Shown: positions 1 through 6,659, numbered from the stretch's first letter. The stretch: 13,340 nt of DNA from Nocardioides sp. (GCA_030145945.1 JASLDK010000230.1:1-13340); one strand, 5' to 3'. Numbers and translations are program-made. Notes: generated by a model from the sequence alone, not told the origin.

Positions 1-1
1 G

Positions 2-820
2 CTCGGGCTGGGCTCCCAGATCCAGCCCCACATCGAGAAGAGGTACGGCGCCCGCTGGTCGCCGCCGGCCGCTCGCATGCGCGAGATCGTCGGTGCCGTC
101 AAGGCGATCCTGCATTCGTGGCAGAGCGGCGAACGCCTCGACTTCCGTGGCGAGCACACGACCCACACGCTGATGCCGCCCACCTTCGTGCCCGGCCCGA
201 ACCCCTTCGGCCCACCGCCGGTCCTCCTCGGCGCCCTCGGTCCGCTGATGACCCGCACCGCTGCTGAGGTCGCGGATGGACTGCTGGTGATGCCGTTCCA
301 CAGTCACCGCCACTTCCGCGAACGCACGTTGCCCGCCGTCGCGGACGGGCTGGCCCGAGCCGGCCGGACCGCCGACGACTTCGCGATCCACCCGCAGGCG
401 ATCGTGGCGATGGGCCGCACCGACGGCGAGGTCGCCGCCGCACGCACCGGCGTGCGCACCCTGCTCGCGTTCTACGGCTCCACCCCTGCCTACCGGCCCG
501 TCCTGGAGGTCGAGGGGTGGGCCGACCTGCAGCCTGAGCTCAATCGCCTGTCCAAGACGGGTGATGTGGCCGCCATGACCGCGCTGGTCGACGACACCAT
601 GCTCGACACCCTTGCGGTCGCCGGCACTCCCGAGGAGTGCGCGAGCGAGCTCCAGCGCCGCTTCGGTGACGTGCCGGGCGTGGAGCGGGTGTGCGGTTAC
701 TTCCCCGGTTACGACCCGCCGCTGGAGCAGGTGGCCGCCCTGGCCACCGCCCTCCAACGCACCCTCAGCGGCCGAAGGCCGGCTTCTCCTTGGCCAGGAA
801 GGCCCGCACACCTTCGTTGA
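2..820 (+). CDS. LLM-class F420-dependent oxidoreductase, 5'-truncated by window edge
   Basis: This is the C-terminal part (about 272 residues) of a luciferase-like monooxygenase-fold oxidoreductase. The reading frame is already open at base 2, well before the first ATG at 77, with LGLGSQIQPHIEKRYG just inside the window, so the true start lies upstream. The MREIVGAVKAI segment, the PPVLLGALGPLMTRTAAEVADGLLV core and the late GTPEECASELQRR segment are typical of the actinobacterial F420-dependent LLM subfamily (MSMEG_2256-like). Members reduce or oxidise small substrates with coenzyme F420 in the cytoplasm; the substrate here cannot be told. The last 16 or so residues (from about GRRPASP) look like read-through into the antisense of the neighbouring gene, with which it overlaps by 56 bp tail-to-tail. 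Family call is confident, specific function is not. Confidence 0.85.
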   Translation, partial: LGLGSQIQPHIEKRYGARWSPPAARMREIVGAVKAILHSWQSGERLDFRGEHTTHTLMPPTFVPGPNPFGPPPVLLGALGPLMTRTAAEVADGLLVMPFHSHRHFRERTLPAVADGLARAGRTADDFAIHPQAIVAMGRTDGEVAAARTGVRTLLAFYGSTPAYRPVLEVEGWADLQPELNRLSKTGDVAAMTALVDDTMLDTLAVAGTPEECASELQRRFGDVPGVERVCGYFPGYDPPLEQVAALATALQRTLSGRRPASPWPGRPAHLR

Positions 821-1541
821 AGTCCGGTCCGCCGTAGACCTCGCGAAGGATGGCCTCCTCACCGTCCATCGATGCCTCGAGGCCACGGGCGCGGGTCAAC
901 AGCTGCTGCTTGGTGACGGAGATGGTGACCTGGGAGGCCTGGTTGATGCCAGCCGCGAGGTCGGCGATCTCGGCATCGAGCGCGGCCGCGTCCGGCACGG
1001 CCGCGGTGAGCGCACCCACGGAGAAGGCGCGCTCCGCCGACACCAGTCGGGAGGCGAGCAGCATCTCGCGTGTCAGCGACTCCCCGAAGATGGCCTGGCA
1101 GCGATAGAGGACGGTCCCCGAGAGCGCGTTGCCCAGGGTCCGCGCGATCGGATAGCCGAAGCGCGAGGCCGCCGTGGCAACGCGGAGGTCGCAGTGCGTG
1201 GCGACGGCGAGGCCGCCGCCGACGCAGACGCCGTCGACGGCCGCGATGGTGACCTGCGGGAGCTCCCAGAGCCGGTCGAACATCTCCCGGATCCAGTTCT
1301 CGTAGTCGACCGCGTCGGCCTCGAGGAAGTCGCTGATCTCGTTGCCGGCCGCGAACGCCTTGCCGCCCGCGCCACGCAGCACCACGACCCGCACCGACGC
1401 GTCCGCGGCGGTCGCCTCCCACAACTCCCGCAGCGACGCATACATCTGCTGGGTGAAGGCGTTGCGTCGTTCGGGGCGGTTGAACGTCACTTCGAGTACG
1501 CCGGGGGCGATGCGGTCTCGTTCGATCAGCAGGTCGGTCAC
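765..1541 (-). CDS. Enoyl-CoA hydratase/isomerase (crotonase) family protein, atypical active site
   Basis: A 258-residue crotonase-fold protein, the normal length for the family. The GTG at 1541 gives VTDLLIERDR as the start. The frame stays open upstream to 1799, but that stretch is antisense to the VanZ-like gene and looks non-coding. Visible motifs are the N-terminal NRPERRNAF, the first oxyanion-hole segment KAFAAGNEISDF (residues 61-72) and the second, GVCVGGGLAVATHCDL (104-119). A gap-free comparison with classical hydratases shows both catalytic glutamates missing: the GGGCE glutamate is Ala112 and the FGQPE glutamate is Ile132. CoA-thioester binding is therefore likely, but ordinary hydration of enoyl-CoA is doubtful; an isomerase, a lyase-like reaction or a non-standard mechanism are options. 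The start codon overlaps the VanZ-like stop (GTGA), implying translational coupling. Confidence 0.88.
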   Translation of the reverse strand: MTDLLIERDRIAPGVLEVTFNRPERRNAFTQQMYASLRELWEATAADASVRVVVLRGAGGKAFAAGNEISDFLEADAVDYENWIREMFDRLWELPQVTIAAVDGVCVGGGLAVATHCDLRVATAASRFGYPIARTLGNALSGTVLYRCQAIFGESLTREMLLASRLVSAERAFSVGALTAAVPDAAALDAEIADLAAGINQASQVTISVTKQQLLTRARGLEASMDGEEAILREVYGGPDFNEGVRAFLAKEKPAFGR

Positions 1542-1918
1542 GGCGTCGAGGGTATTGCCCGCACGAGCGCGTCGCGGATGCCCGTCCGGCTGGTGAGGAG
1601 TCCGAGGCCGACGCCGATGGTGTTGGCGACCGCGTCGCGCCAGTCCATCATCCGGTCGGTGGTGAGCGTCCCCTGCCCGACCTCGAGCAGCACGCCCAGC
1701 AGCACCAACGCCAGTCCCGCAACCAGCAACGGCCGTCCGGGCCGGAAGATCTGCACGGCGACCAGGGCCAAGCCCGCATAGGTCGTCAGATGCTCCCACT
1801 TGTCAGCATTCGGTACGTCGGGCGACGCGGGCGGTGGCCCGAGGGAGACGACGGCGACCAGCACCATCAGTGCGACGAAGATCCCCCACCACAGCAGTGG
1901 CCAGCGCAGCGCCTTCAC
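1538..1918 (-). CDS. VanZ family integral membrane protein
   Basis: A 126-residue protein starting at a GTG (MKALRWPLLWW). It contains about four hydrophobic helices: near residues 7-27, 45-60, 64-85 and 95-108. The VanZ-like signature is visible as DKWEHLTTYAGLA (about residues 39-51), EVGQGTLTTDRMMDWRDAVANTIGVGLG (about 79-106) with conserved His, Glu, Gln, Asp and Asn. VanZ relatives include the teicoplanin-resistance accessory protein, but in actinobacterial chromosomes their role is generally unknown and resistance should not be assumed. The gene leads the crotonase gene with a 4-base GTGA overlap. I see no good Shine-Dalgarno sequence or -10 box at the usual distance, so the start is less certain than the family. 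Confidence 0.85.
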   Translation of the reverse strand: MKALRWPLLWWGIFVALMVLVAVVSLGPPPASPDVPNADKWEHLTTYAGLALVAVQIFRPGRPLLVAGLALVLLGVLLEVGQGTLTTDRMMDWRDAVANTIGVGLGLLTSRTGIRDALVRAIPSTP

Positions 1919-1986
1919 GCAGCCACACCGCCGACGGGTGCGAGCGGGCCGGGCCGGGTCCTGAGGTCCATGGCTGCAGTGTTGCC

Positions 1987-1992
1987 TACTAT
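1987..1992 (+). promoter_or_regulatory. -10 box TACTAT, leaderless start of the RibD-like gene
   Basis: TACTAT is followed by exactly seven bases and then a GTG at 2000 that is in frame with the RibD-like protein. This is the spacing of a leaderless actinobacterial promoter, in which transcription begins on the start codon. The only upstream in-frame ATG nearby (1970) would lie upstream of the predicted transcript. No convincing -35 box is visible. Confidence 0.55.
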
Positions 1993-1999
1993 CGGTGAG

Positions 2000-2779
2000 G
2001 TGAGCTCCCCGACGTCGCTGCGCCTCGTTTTCTCCACCACGGGGGCAGGGTCAGACAACGATCCGACCTTCCTCGACGAGGACGCCGTTGCCGATGCCTA
2101 CCCGTGGCCCGAGTTCGACGCTGAGCGCACGCAGTGGGTGCGGGCGATGATGGTGACCACCCTCGATGGTTCGGCGACGGGCCCCGACGGGCTGAGCGGG
2201 TCGATCTCCCCGGAGGCCGACCAGGTCGTCTTTCGCGCCGTACGCCGGTTCGCGGATGCCGTGCTGGTGGGGGCTCACACGCTGCGGGCCGAGCAGTACA
2301 CCCCGATGCGGGCCCGCCGCGGCGACGAGCAGCGGCGCGAGGCCAACGGACAGAACCCCGCCCCCACCATCGTGACGGTGAGTGGATCGTTGGACCTGCC
2401 GTGGGACCTTCCGGTGTGGTCGGAGTCGACCCAGCAGCCGATCGTGCTGACCGCGTCCAAGGACGAGGAGCGTCTGGCGAAGGCGGGCGAGCACGACGAG
2501 GTCATCACCCTCCCGAACACCGAGCCGCACACGGTCATCGAGGCGATCGTCGCGCGCGGTCTGCCGCGGATCGACTGCGAGGGGGGCCCGCGTCTGCTGC
2601 GTGACCTCACGGCCGCAGGCCTGGTGGACGAGTTGGACCTGACGGTGTCCCCGGTCATGGCGGGCACGGCCACCACCCCCGAGACTCCGGCGCTGCGCAC
2701 GCCGGCGCAGGCGACACTCCTGCACGTCCTGGAGGGCGAAGGCTGCCTGATGACCCGCTACCTGCTGGAGAATCGGTGA
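2000..2779 (+). CDS. RibD C-terminal-domain (pyrimidine/dihydrofolate reductase-like) protein
   Basis: A 259-residue NADPH-dependent reductase of the RibD-C fold, which it shares with dihydrofolate reductase; the deaminase half of bifunctional RibD is absent. Motifs: MMVTTLDGSATG (50-61) in the substrate strand, DAVLVGAHTLRAEQY (86-100) for NADPH binding, and DCEGGPRLLRDL (192-203), with C-terminal DELDLTVSPVMAG. Start chosen as GTG 2000 because a TACTAT -10 box ends seven bases before it; ATG 1970 is the alternative. Known for the family: the Mycobacterium tuberculosis stand-alone RibD homologue (Rv2671) can act as a dihydrofolate reductase. Inferred: because the next gene is DHPS-like and overlaps this one by four bases, a pterin or folate substrate is as plausible as a riboflavin precursor. 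Confidence 0.9.
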   Translation: MSSPTSLRLVFSTTGAGSDNDPTFLDEDAVADAYPWPEFDAERTQWVRAMMVTTLDGSATGPDGLSGSISPEADQVVFRAVRRFADAVLVGAHTLRAEQYTPMRARRGDEQRREANGQNPAPTIVTVSGSLDLPWDLPVWSESTQQPIVLTASKDEERLAKAGEHDEVITLPNTEPHTVIEAIVARGLPRIDCEGGPRLLRDLTAAGLVDELDLTVSPVMAGTATTPETPALRTPAQATLLHVLEGEGCLMTRYLLENR

Positions 2780-3672
2780 TCACGCTCCGCGAGCTGGGCC
2801 GGCTCGCGACGACGTACGCCGACAGTCTGGAGCTGCCGGTGGCCCCGCTGCCGATCGGCGACCGGGTCTTCGACACCGACCGTGAGCCGGTGTTGATGGG
2901 CGTGGTCAACCTGTCGCGCGACTCGTCGTACCGCGAGAGCATCGCGGTCAGCACCGAGGCTGCGGTGCGGATGGCCCGGGTCCAGCACGCCCATGGCGCT
3001 GCGTTCGTCGACATCGGCGCCGAGTCGAGTCGGGCAACGGCGGCAGCCGTCAACGACACCCAGCAGCTCGCGTCGCTGCTCCCGGTGATCGAGCAACTCA
3101 CGGACGCCGACATCGCGGTCTCGGTGGAGAGCTATTCGCCAGCAGTCGTGCGTGCGGGGTTGAAGGCGGGCGCCAAGGTCGTCAACCTCACCGGTTCGGA
3201 GTACGACCAGGAGGTCTTCGATCTCGCCGCCGAGCATCGAGCGACCGTGATCCTGTGCCATGTCCTGGGGCCGAACGCACGGGCCCTGGACGGCTCGGAG
3301 GTGGACACCGATCCTGTGCCGCGGATGGTCGATGCCTTCGGGCACCGCCTCGACCAGGCGCGCAGTGCGGGCGTCGAGGGACTGGCGATCGATCCGGGGC
3401 TGGGCTTCGGGTTCCGGCTGGACGACCAGCGTGCGCGCGCGCAGTATCAGTTCACGGCGCTCCTGCACTCGTTCCGACTGCGCTCGCTCGGCGTGCCGAT
3501 CTGCCATGCGCTGCCGCACTCGTTCGACATCTTCGGTGACCAGTTCCGCAGCGGGGAGGGCTTCTTCGCGGTGATGGCCCACCTCGGCCAGACGGGCATC
3601 TATCGCACCCATGAGGTGCCGCTGGTGCGTTCGGTCCTCGACGCATTGACAGCCTTTACCTGCGAGGTCTGA
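2776..3672 (+). CDS. Divergent dihydropteroate synthase-like protein (pterin-binding TIM barrel)
   Basis: A 298-residue protein whose barrel motifs follow dihydropteroate synthase in order: MGVVNLSRDS (41-50), DIGAES (79-84), SVES (116-119), VVNLTG (135-140), DPGLGFGF (206-213), CHALPH (243-248) and RTHEV (277-281). True DHPS joins p-aminobenzoate to a pterin pyrophosphate for folate synthesis. Here several key positions differ: the TPDSF loop reads SRDSS, the Asp of SIDT is Glu118, the Asp of the ND motif is lost, the Lys of FGKT is Phe213, and the SRK motif is absent. The Arg and His of the last motif (R277, H279) are kept. It may bind a pterin yet catalyse something else, as suspected for mycobacterial FolP2. 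GTG start; the four-base GTGA overlap with the preceding reductase gene indicates an operon. Confidence 0.83.
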   Translation: MITLRELGRLATTYADSLELPVAPLPIGDRVFDTDREPVLMGVVNLSRDSSYRESIAVSTEAAVRMARVQHAHGAAFVDIGAESSRATAAAVNDTQQLASLLPVIEQLTDADIAVSVESYSPAVVRAGLKAGAKVVNLTGSEYDQEVFDLAAEHRATVILCHVLGPNARALDGSEVDTDPVPRMVDAFGHRLDQARSAGVEGLAIDPGLGFGFRLDDQRARAQYQFTALLHSFRLRSLGVPICHALPHSFDIFGDQFRSGEGFFAVMAHLGQTGIYRTHEVPLVRSVLDALTAFTCEV

Positions 3673-3685
3673 CGAACCTTCCCCA

Positions 3686-3704
3686 AACATCGCGAAGCGA
3701 TGTT
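3686..3704. promoter_or_regulatory. Perfect 8-bp inverted repeat (operator or short terminator)
   Basis: AACATCGC, three bases GAA, then GCGATGTT form a perfect hairpin-capable repeat 13 bases after the DHPS-like stop codon. It is not followed by a T run, so it is either a weak terminator for the RibD/DHPS-like operon or an operator for the small downstream gene. Its right arm touches the candidate -10 box TACGGT (3704-3709). Confidence 0.5.
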
Positions 3705-3709
3705 ACGGT
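3704..3709 (+). promoter_or_regulatory. Candidate -10 box TACGGT for the 57-residue gene
   Basis: TACGGT matches the TAnnnT pattern seen at other promoters in this window and would start transcription near 3716, giving a leader of roughly 37 bases that contains the GGAGAAG ribosome binding site. TACCCT at 3738-3743 is a second candidate but would leave no room for that site. No clear -35 box. Confidence 0.3.
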
Positions 3710-3752
3710 CGCATCTCTCGGGCTTGTGGGTGCTCCCTACCCTGGAGAAGAC

Positions 3753-3926
3753 ATGTCGTTTCGCCGTTTCCGACGCAAGGTCCGATGCGTGCTCAAGCAC
3801 GGCCCGCGCGGCTGTCCGCACATCGAGCGGCACACCCGGCGCTCGCAGAAGACGATCGACCGCGCGCACGAGTCCGCCCTCCCGCCGGTCGGCATCGAGA
3901 CTCGAGGCCGCCACGCCGCCCCCTGA
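3753..3926 (+). CDS. Small basic hypothetical protein (57 aa)
   Basis: I do not recognise this gene. ATG 3753 is preceded by a good ribosome binding site (GGAGAAG ending four bases or less before the start), and codon third positions are mostly G or C as in neighbouring genes, which supports real coding. The protein begins MSFRRFRRKVRCVLKHG, is rich in Arg, Lys and His, and has no membrane segment or signal peptide. Cys12, His16, Cys21, His23 and His27 are close enough together to form a metal site, but this is only a suggestion. A nucleic-acid or anionic-polymer binding role would fit the charge. It ends two bases from the galE stop, tail-to-tail. It lies 80 bases downstream of the DHPS-like gene on the same strand and could be independently transcribed. 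Confidence 0.6.
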   Translation: MSFRRFRRKVRCVLKHGPRGCPHIERHTRRSQKTIDRAHESALPPVGIETRGRHAAP

Positions 3927-3934
3927 GATCAGGG
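3921..3934. terminator. Short inverted repeat across two convergent stop codons
   Basis: CCCTGA, GA, TCAGGG. The TGA in the left arm is the stop of the 57-residue gene and the TCA in the right arm is the galE stop read on the other strand. The six-base arms could act as a weak bidirectional terminator; there is no T run on either side. Confidence 0.3.
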
Positions 3935-4933
3935 ATACCCGAGCACGTCCTGCCGCTTCTCGCCCCACGCCAGCGCCGAGGCGATGGCCTCATCGAGCGA
4001 CAACTCCGTCCGCCATCCCAGCAGTTCGCGCGCCTTGTCGGCGTTCGCGAATGCTCCCGCGGCATCGCCCGGGCGCGCGGGCGCTTCGGCGACGGGCACC
4101 GGCCTTCCGACGACGCGTTCCACAGCAGCGAGCAGCTCCCGCACCGTCACGCCGTCCCCGGAGCCGAGGTTGATGTAGGTGTATGGCGCGTCGACCTTCG
4201 ACAGCACCGCGTCGAACTCCTCGATCGCCCGCACGTGCGCACGAGCCAGGTCCCAGACGTGGATGTAGTCGCGGATGCCGGACCCGTCCCGCGTCGGATG
4301 ATCGGTCCCGGTCAGCGTGAACACCTCCCGCTGCCCGAGCGCCGTCTGTGCCATCAGCGGCACGACGTGGGTCGCGTCCCGCAGGTGGTAGCCGGTCGTC
4401 AGGTCCGGGTCGGCGCCGATGGGGTTGAAGTAGCGCAGGATGATCGCCCTGAGATCGGTTGCCCTGGCGAGGTCCTCGAGAACCATCTCCATCATCCGCT
4501 TGGTCCGCGCATAGGGAGAGGTGGGCTCGACGGGGTCGGTCTCGTCGACCTCGAAGGCCGGCTTCAGCGCATAGAGCGACGCCGTCGAGGAGAACAGGAT
4601 CCGCGGCTTCCCCAGCGCGGTCATCTCGTCGAACATCTCCAGTGACTTGGCGACATTGTCCCGGTAGTAGCCGTAGGGCTCCTCCACCGATTCGGGTACG
4701 ACGATCCGCGCGGCCATGTGGATGGTGGCGTCGATGTCGGGGTGGTCGGCGACGATGCGTCGCAACAGGCCACGGTCGGCGATGTCACCTTCGTAGAAGA
4801 TCCGGTCTCCGACGTACGACCGCGGTCCGGAGAGCAGTGAGTCCAGGATCACCGGCGTGTGCCCGGCCTGCTCGAGGGCCTTTGCCGTGATCGATCCGAG
4901 ATAGCCGGCACCGCCGGTCACGAGAACCTTCAT
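3929..4933 (-). CDS. galE: UDP-glucose 4-epimerase
   Basis: A 334-residue short-chain dehydrogenase-type epimerase, the normal GalE length, interconverting UDP-glucose and UDP-galactose in the cytoplasm with bound NAD. Visible: Rossmann motif TGGAGYLGS (6-14), DIAD nucleotide-binding segment (50-53), LFSSTASLY (113-121), the catalytic YARTK pair Tyr141/Lys145, RYFNPIGADP, and the late RDGSGIRDYIHVWDLARAH stretch that is classic for GalE. ATG 4933 is chosen because MKVLVTGGAG matches the family start and TACCCT lies six bases upstream, the leaderless spacing; the frame extends to 5044, but that part looks non-coding. It diverges from manA. UDP-galactose and related epimers feed cell-wall galactan or exopolysaccharide. 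Confidence 0.95.
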   Translation of the reverse strand: MKVLVTGGAGYLGSITAKALEQAGHTPVILDSLLSGPRSYVGDRIFYEGDIADRGLLRRIVADHPDIDATIHMAARIVVPESVEEPYGYYRDNVAKSLEMFDEMTALGKPRILFSSTASLYALKPAFEVDETDPVEPTSPYARTKRMMEMVLEDLARATDLRAIILRYFNPIGADPDLTTGYHLRDATHVVPLMAQTALGQREVFTLTGTDHPTRDGSGIRDYIHVWDLARAHVRAIEEFDAVLSKVDAPYTYINLGSGDGVTVRELLAAVERVVGRPVPVAEAPARPGDAAGAFANADKARELLGWRTELSLDEAIASALAWGEKRQDVLGYP

Positions 4934-4939
4934 GAGCCG

Positions 4940-4945
4940 AGGGTA
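4940..4945 (-). promoter_or_regulatory. -10 box TACCCT, leaderless galE promoter
   Basis: On the minus strand TACCCT ends six bases before the galE ATG, consistent with transcription starting on or next to the start codon. No Shine-Dalgarno sequence is visible upstream of this ATG, which supports the leaderless reading. Confidence 0.5.
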
Positions 4946-5048
4946 CTGACGCATCAGAGGCGCTCGGTCGATCGTCGGCCGCACTGTCAGGGCCGTGTCG
5001 TCCTCCGACGGCGCCCACTGAACTGCCACGAACCGAAGAACCACCCGT

Positions 5049-5082
5049 TAGGGTTGCTGCGTTCTGCGCCCACCCAGGAGGA
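5049..5082 (+). promoter_or_regulatory. manA -10 box and strong ribosome binding site
   Basis: TAGGGT at 5049-5054 is a plausible -10 box, placing transcription start near 5061. AGGAGGA at 5076-5082 is a near-consensus Shine-Dalgarno sequence four bases before the GTG at 5087. manA thus has a conventional short leader of about 25 bases, in contrast with the divergent galE. Confidence 0.5.
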
Positions 5083-5086
5083 CCCC

Positions 5087-6268
5087 GTGCTCGCACTCGA
5101 CTGCCCGACGCAGTCCTACGACTGGGGTTCGACGCACGCCATCCCGGGCTTCCAACGGCAGGAGGCTGACGGGACTCGGGTTGCCGAGGTGTGGGTCGGC
5201 ACGCATCCGTTGGGTACGGCGCGCATCGCCGACGGCTCGGACGAACCGCGGCCATTGACCGACGTCTCGGGCGAGCTCGGCTTCATGTTGAAGGTGCTGG
5301 CAGCCGAGCGTCCGCTGTCCATCCAGGTGCACCCCAATGCGGATCGCGCAGCCGCTGGCTTCGCGGCCGAGGAGGCTGCCGGTGTCCCCCTCGACGCGCC
5401 CCACCGGGTGTTCAAGGACCCCCACCCCAAGCCGGAGATGGTCTACGCACTCTCGACGTTCGACACGCTGGTCGGACTGCGGCGTACGTCGGAGATCATG
5501 CGCGTCCTCAGTGCTGTCGACCACCCGGTGGCCGACACGCTGATGACCAAGCTGGCGGAGCGCACCGGGTTCGGCGGCATCGTCCGCCTGATCGAGGACC
5601 TGCTCAGCACCCCTCCGACCCCCGACGACGTCACCGACTTCGCCGCCGCCTGCCAGAAGGCGTTGGATGCGGGCCGCGACGTGAAACGGGCCTTCGAGAC
5701 GGCTGTCGAGCTCGCCGAGGCCTGCCCGGGCGACGTCGGGGTGTTGATCTCACTCTTCCTCAACCGGCAGACGTTGCAGGCGGGGGAGGCGGCATATCTC
5801 GCGACCGGGATCATCCACGCCCACCTGCGAGGCCTGTGCCTCGAGGTGATGGTGTCCTCCGACAACGTGCTGCGCGCCGGGCTGACCCCCAAGCACGTCG
5901 ACCCGCACGGTCTCGTCCGCTGCCTGGAGGAGGGCAGCGCCCGGGCTGCCCGGGTCGAGCCGATCGTCTTCAACTATTCGACCGACGTCTTCAACCCGGG
6001 CGACGACTTCGGGCTCTCGATCACGCAGAGCTCTCCGGCGGACCCCGCCGGGGTGATCCTGCCGGCCTCAGGACAACGCCTGCTGGTCTGCACCGGCGGC
6101 GAGGTCGCGCTCGTCAACAAGCGCGACGAGGTGCTTCGTCTCAATCGTGGCGACGTGGCCTATGCCGACGACAGTGACGGCGAGCTCCGGGTTGCTGGCA
6201 CGGGCGAGATCGCCCAGGCCTTCGTGCCGGCGACCGATGCCCGTGGCCAGCTCTTCGACCTCATCTGA
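5087..6268 (+). CDS. manA: Mannose-6-phosphate isomerase, class I
   Basis: A 393-residue zinc-dependent phosphomannose isomerase, normal length for class I, interconverting fructose-6-phosphate and mannose-6-phosphate and so supplying mannose for GDP-mannose, mannolipids and polysaccharide. Start GTG 5087 gives MLALDCPTQSYDWGS, the usual family beginning, and has a near-perfect AGGAGGA site; longer starts in the same frame run through the galE promoter. Zinc ligands are visible as Gln80 and His82 (SIQVHPN), Glu117 (HPKPEM) and His244 (GIIHAHLRGL). The catalytic-arginine segment is SSDNVLRAGLTPKHVD (Arg263). The C-terminal cupin half is complete to the TGA. It is divergent from galE and convergent with the DUF2516 gene, 27 bases away. 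Confidence 0.95.
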   Translation: MLALDCPTQSYDWGSTHAIPGFQRQEADGTRVAEVWVGTHPLGTARIADGSDEPRPLTDVSGELGFMLKVLAAERPLSIQVHPNADRAAAGFAAEEAAGVPLDAPHRVFKDPHPKPEMVYALSTFDTLVGLRRTSEIMRVLSAVDHPVADTLMTKLAERTGFGGIVRLIEDLLSTPPTPDDVTDFAAACQKALDAGRDVKRAFETAVELAEACPGDVGVLISLFLNRQTLQAGEAAYLATGIIHAHLRGLCLEVMVSSDNVLRAGLTPKHVDPHGLVRCLEEGSARAARVEPIVFNYSTDVFNPGDDFGLSITQSSPADPAGVILPASGQRLLVCTGGEVALVNKRDEVLRLNRGDVAYADDSDGELRVAGTGEIAQAFVPATDARGQLFDLI

Positions 6269-6271
6269 TCT

Positions 6272-6285
6272 CCGGCCATCGCCGG
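6272..6285. terminator. Weak hairpin between manA and the DUF2516 gene
   Basis: CCGGC, loop CATC, GCCGG lies within the 27-base gap between two converging stop codons. The five-pair GC stem could act in both directions; no T run is present. Confidence 0.25.
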
Positions 6286-6295
6286 CCCGGAAGCG

Positions 6296-6616
6296 TCAGC
6301 GGCGGCGCAGGCCCGCCAACGCCGGCCGGACGTCGGCGAGGTAGACCAACGCAGCAACGGTCATCGCCAGGTTGATGATCTGGATCGGGATCGGCACGAG
6401 TTGCAGCAGCAACCCGACCCCGAGGATCGCCGTCCAGGTGGTCTTGTTGAGCTTGTCGGCGGCGTTGTAGGACGCAGCCGAATAGAGCAGCGCGTTGACG
6501 AACGCGAAGATCTTGATCACGAGCAGGGCGAAGAAGACGCCGACGAAGATCCAGCCCTCGATCTGGAAGCCGAGGCCGAAAGCGTCGGGGACTCTCGGCA
6601 GGAACGGCTCGTTCAT
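6296..6616 (-). CDS. DUF2516 family membrane protein
   Basis: A 106-residue protein with a hydrophobic segment near residues 19-46 (WIFVGVFFALLVIKIFAFVNALL), then a short polar part ADKLNKTTWTAILGV, a second hydrophobic region to about residue 92, and the ending VYLADVRPALAG. The lysine-containing loop followed by AILG and the terminal Y-L-x-DVRPA are the DUF2516 hallmark. Function is unknown in this family. ATG 6616 is preferred over ATG 6637 because TACGAT ends seven bases upstream, the leaderless spacing; the longer start would lie upstream of that box. It sits next to the HbhA-like gene as in mycobacteria, but a strong hairpin and its own promoter separate the two. Confidence 0.85.
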   Translation of the reverse strand: MNEPFLPRVPDAFGLGFQIEGWIFVGVFFALLVIKIFAFVNALLYSAASYNAADKLNKTTWTAILGVGLLLQLVPIPIQIINLAMTVAALVYLADVRPALAGLRRR

Positions 6617-6623
6617 GTCGACG

Positions 6624-6629
6624 ATCGTA
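6624..6629 (-). promoter_or_regulatory. -10 box TACGAT, leaderless DUF2516 promoter
   Basis: Minus-strand TACGAT is followed by seven bases and then the ATG at 6616. The same hexamer and the same spacing recur at the APS-kinase fusion gene (7916-7928). Confidence 0.55.
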
Positions 6630-6659
6630 GTGGGCACCCGTCAGCGCGCCCGAAATGCA

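Noticed and set aside
612..1781. Long plus-strand open frame of 389 codons across the crotonase-like and VanZ-like genes
   Set aside because: Composition is Arg/Gly/Asp-rich with no recognisable motif, and it is antisense to two genes with clear family signatures; typical of high-GC shadow frames.
1538..1918. Glycopeptide resistance gene (vanZ proper)
   Set aside because: Only the broad VanZ-like fold is visible and no other van genes are nearby; such proteins are common in actinobacterial chromosomes.
1970..1999. ATG 1970 as start of the RibD-like gene
   Set aside because: It would add ten residues without a family match and lies upstream of the TACTAT box that is perfectly spaced for GTG 2000. 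Kept only as an alternative.
4859..5086. Upstream in-frame extension of manA to 4859
   Set aside because: It runs through the galE 5' end and promoter; GTG 5087 has a near-consensus ribosome binding site and gives the normal family N-terminus.
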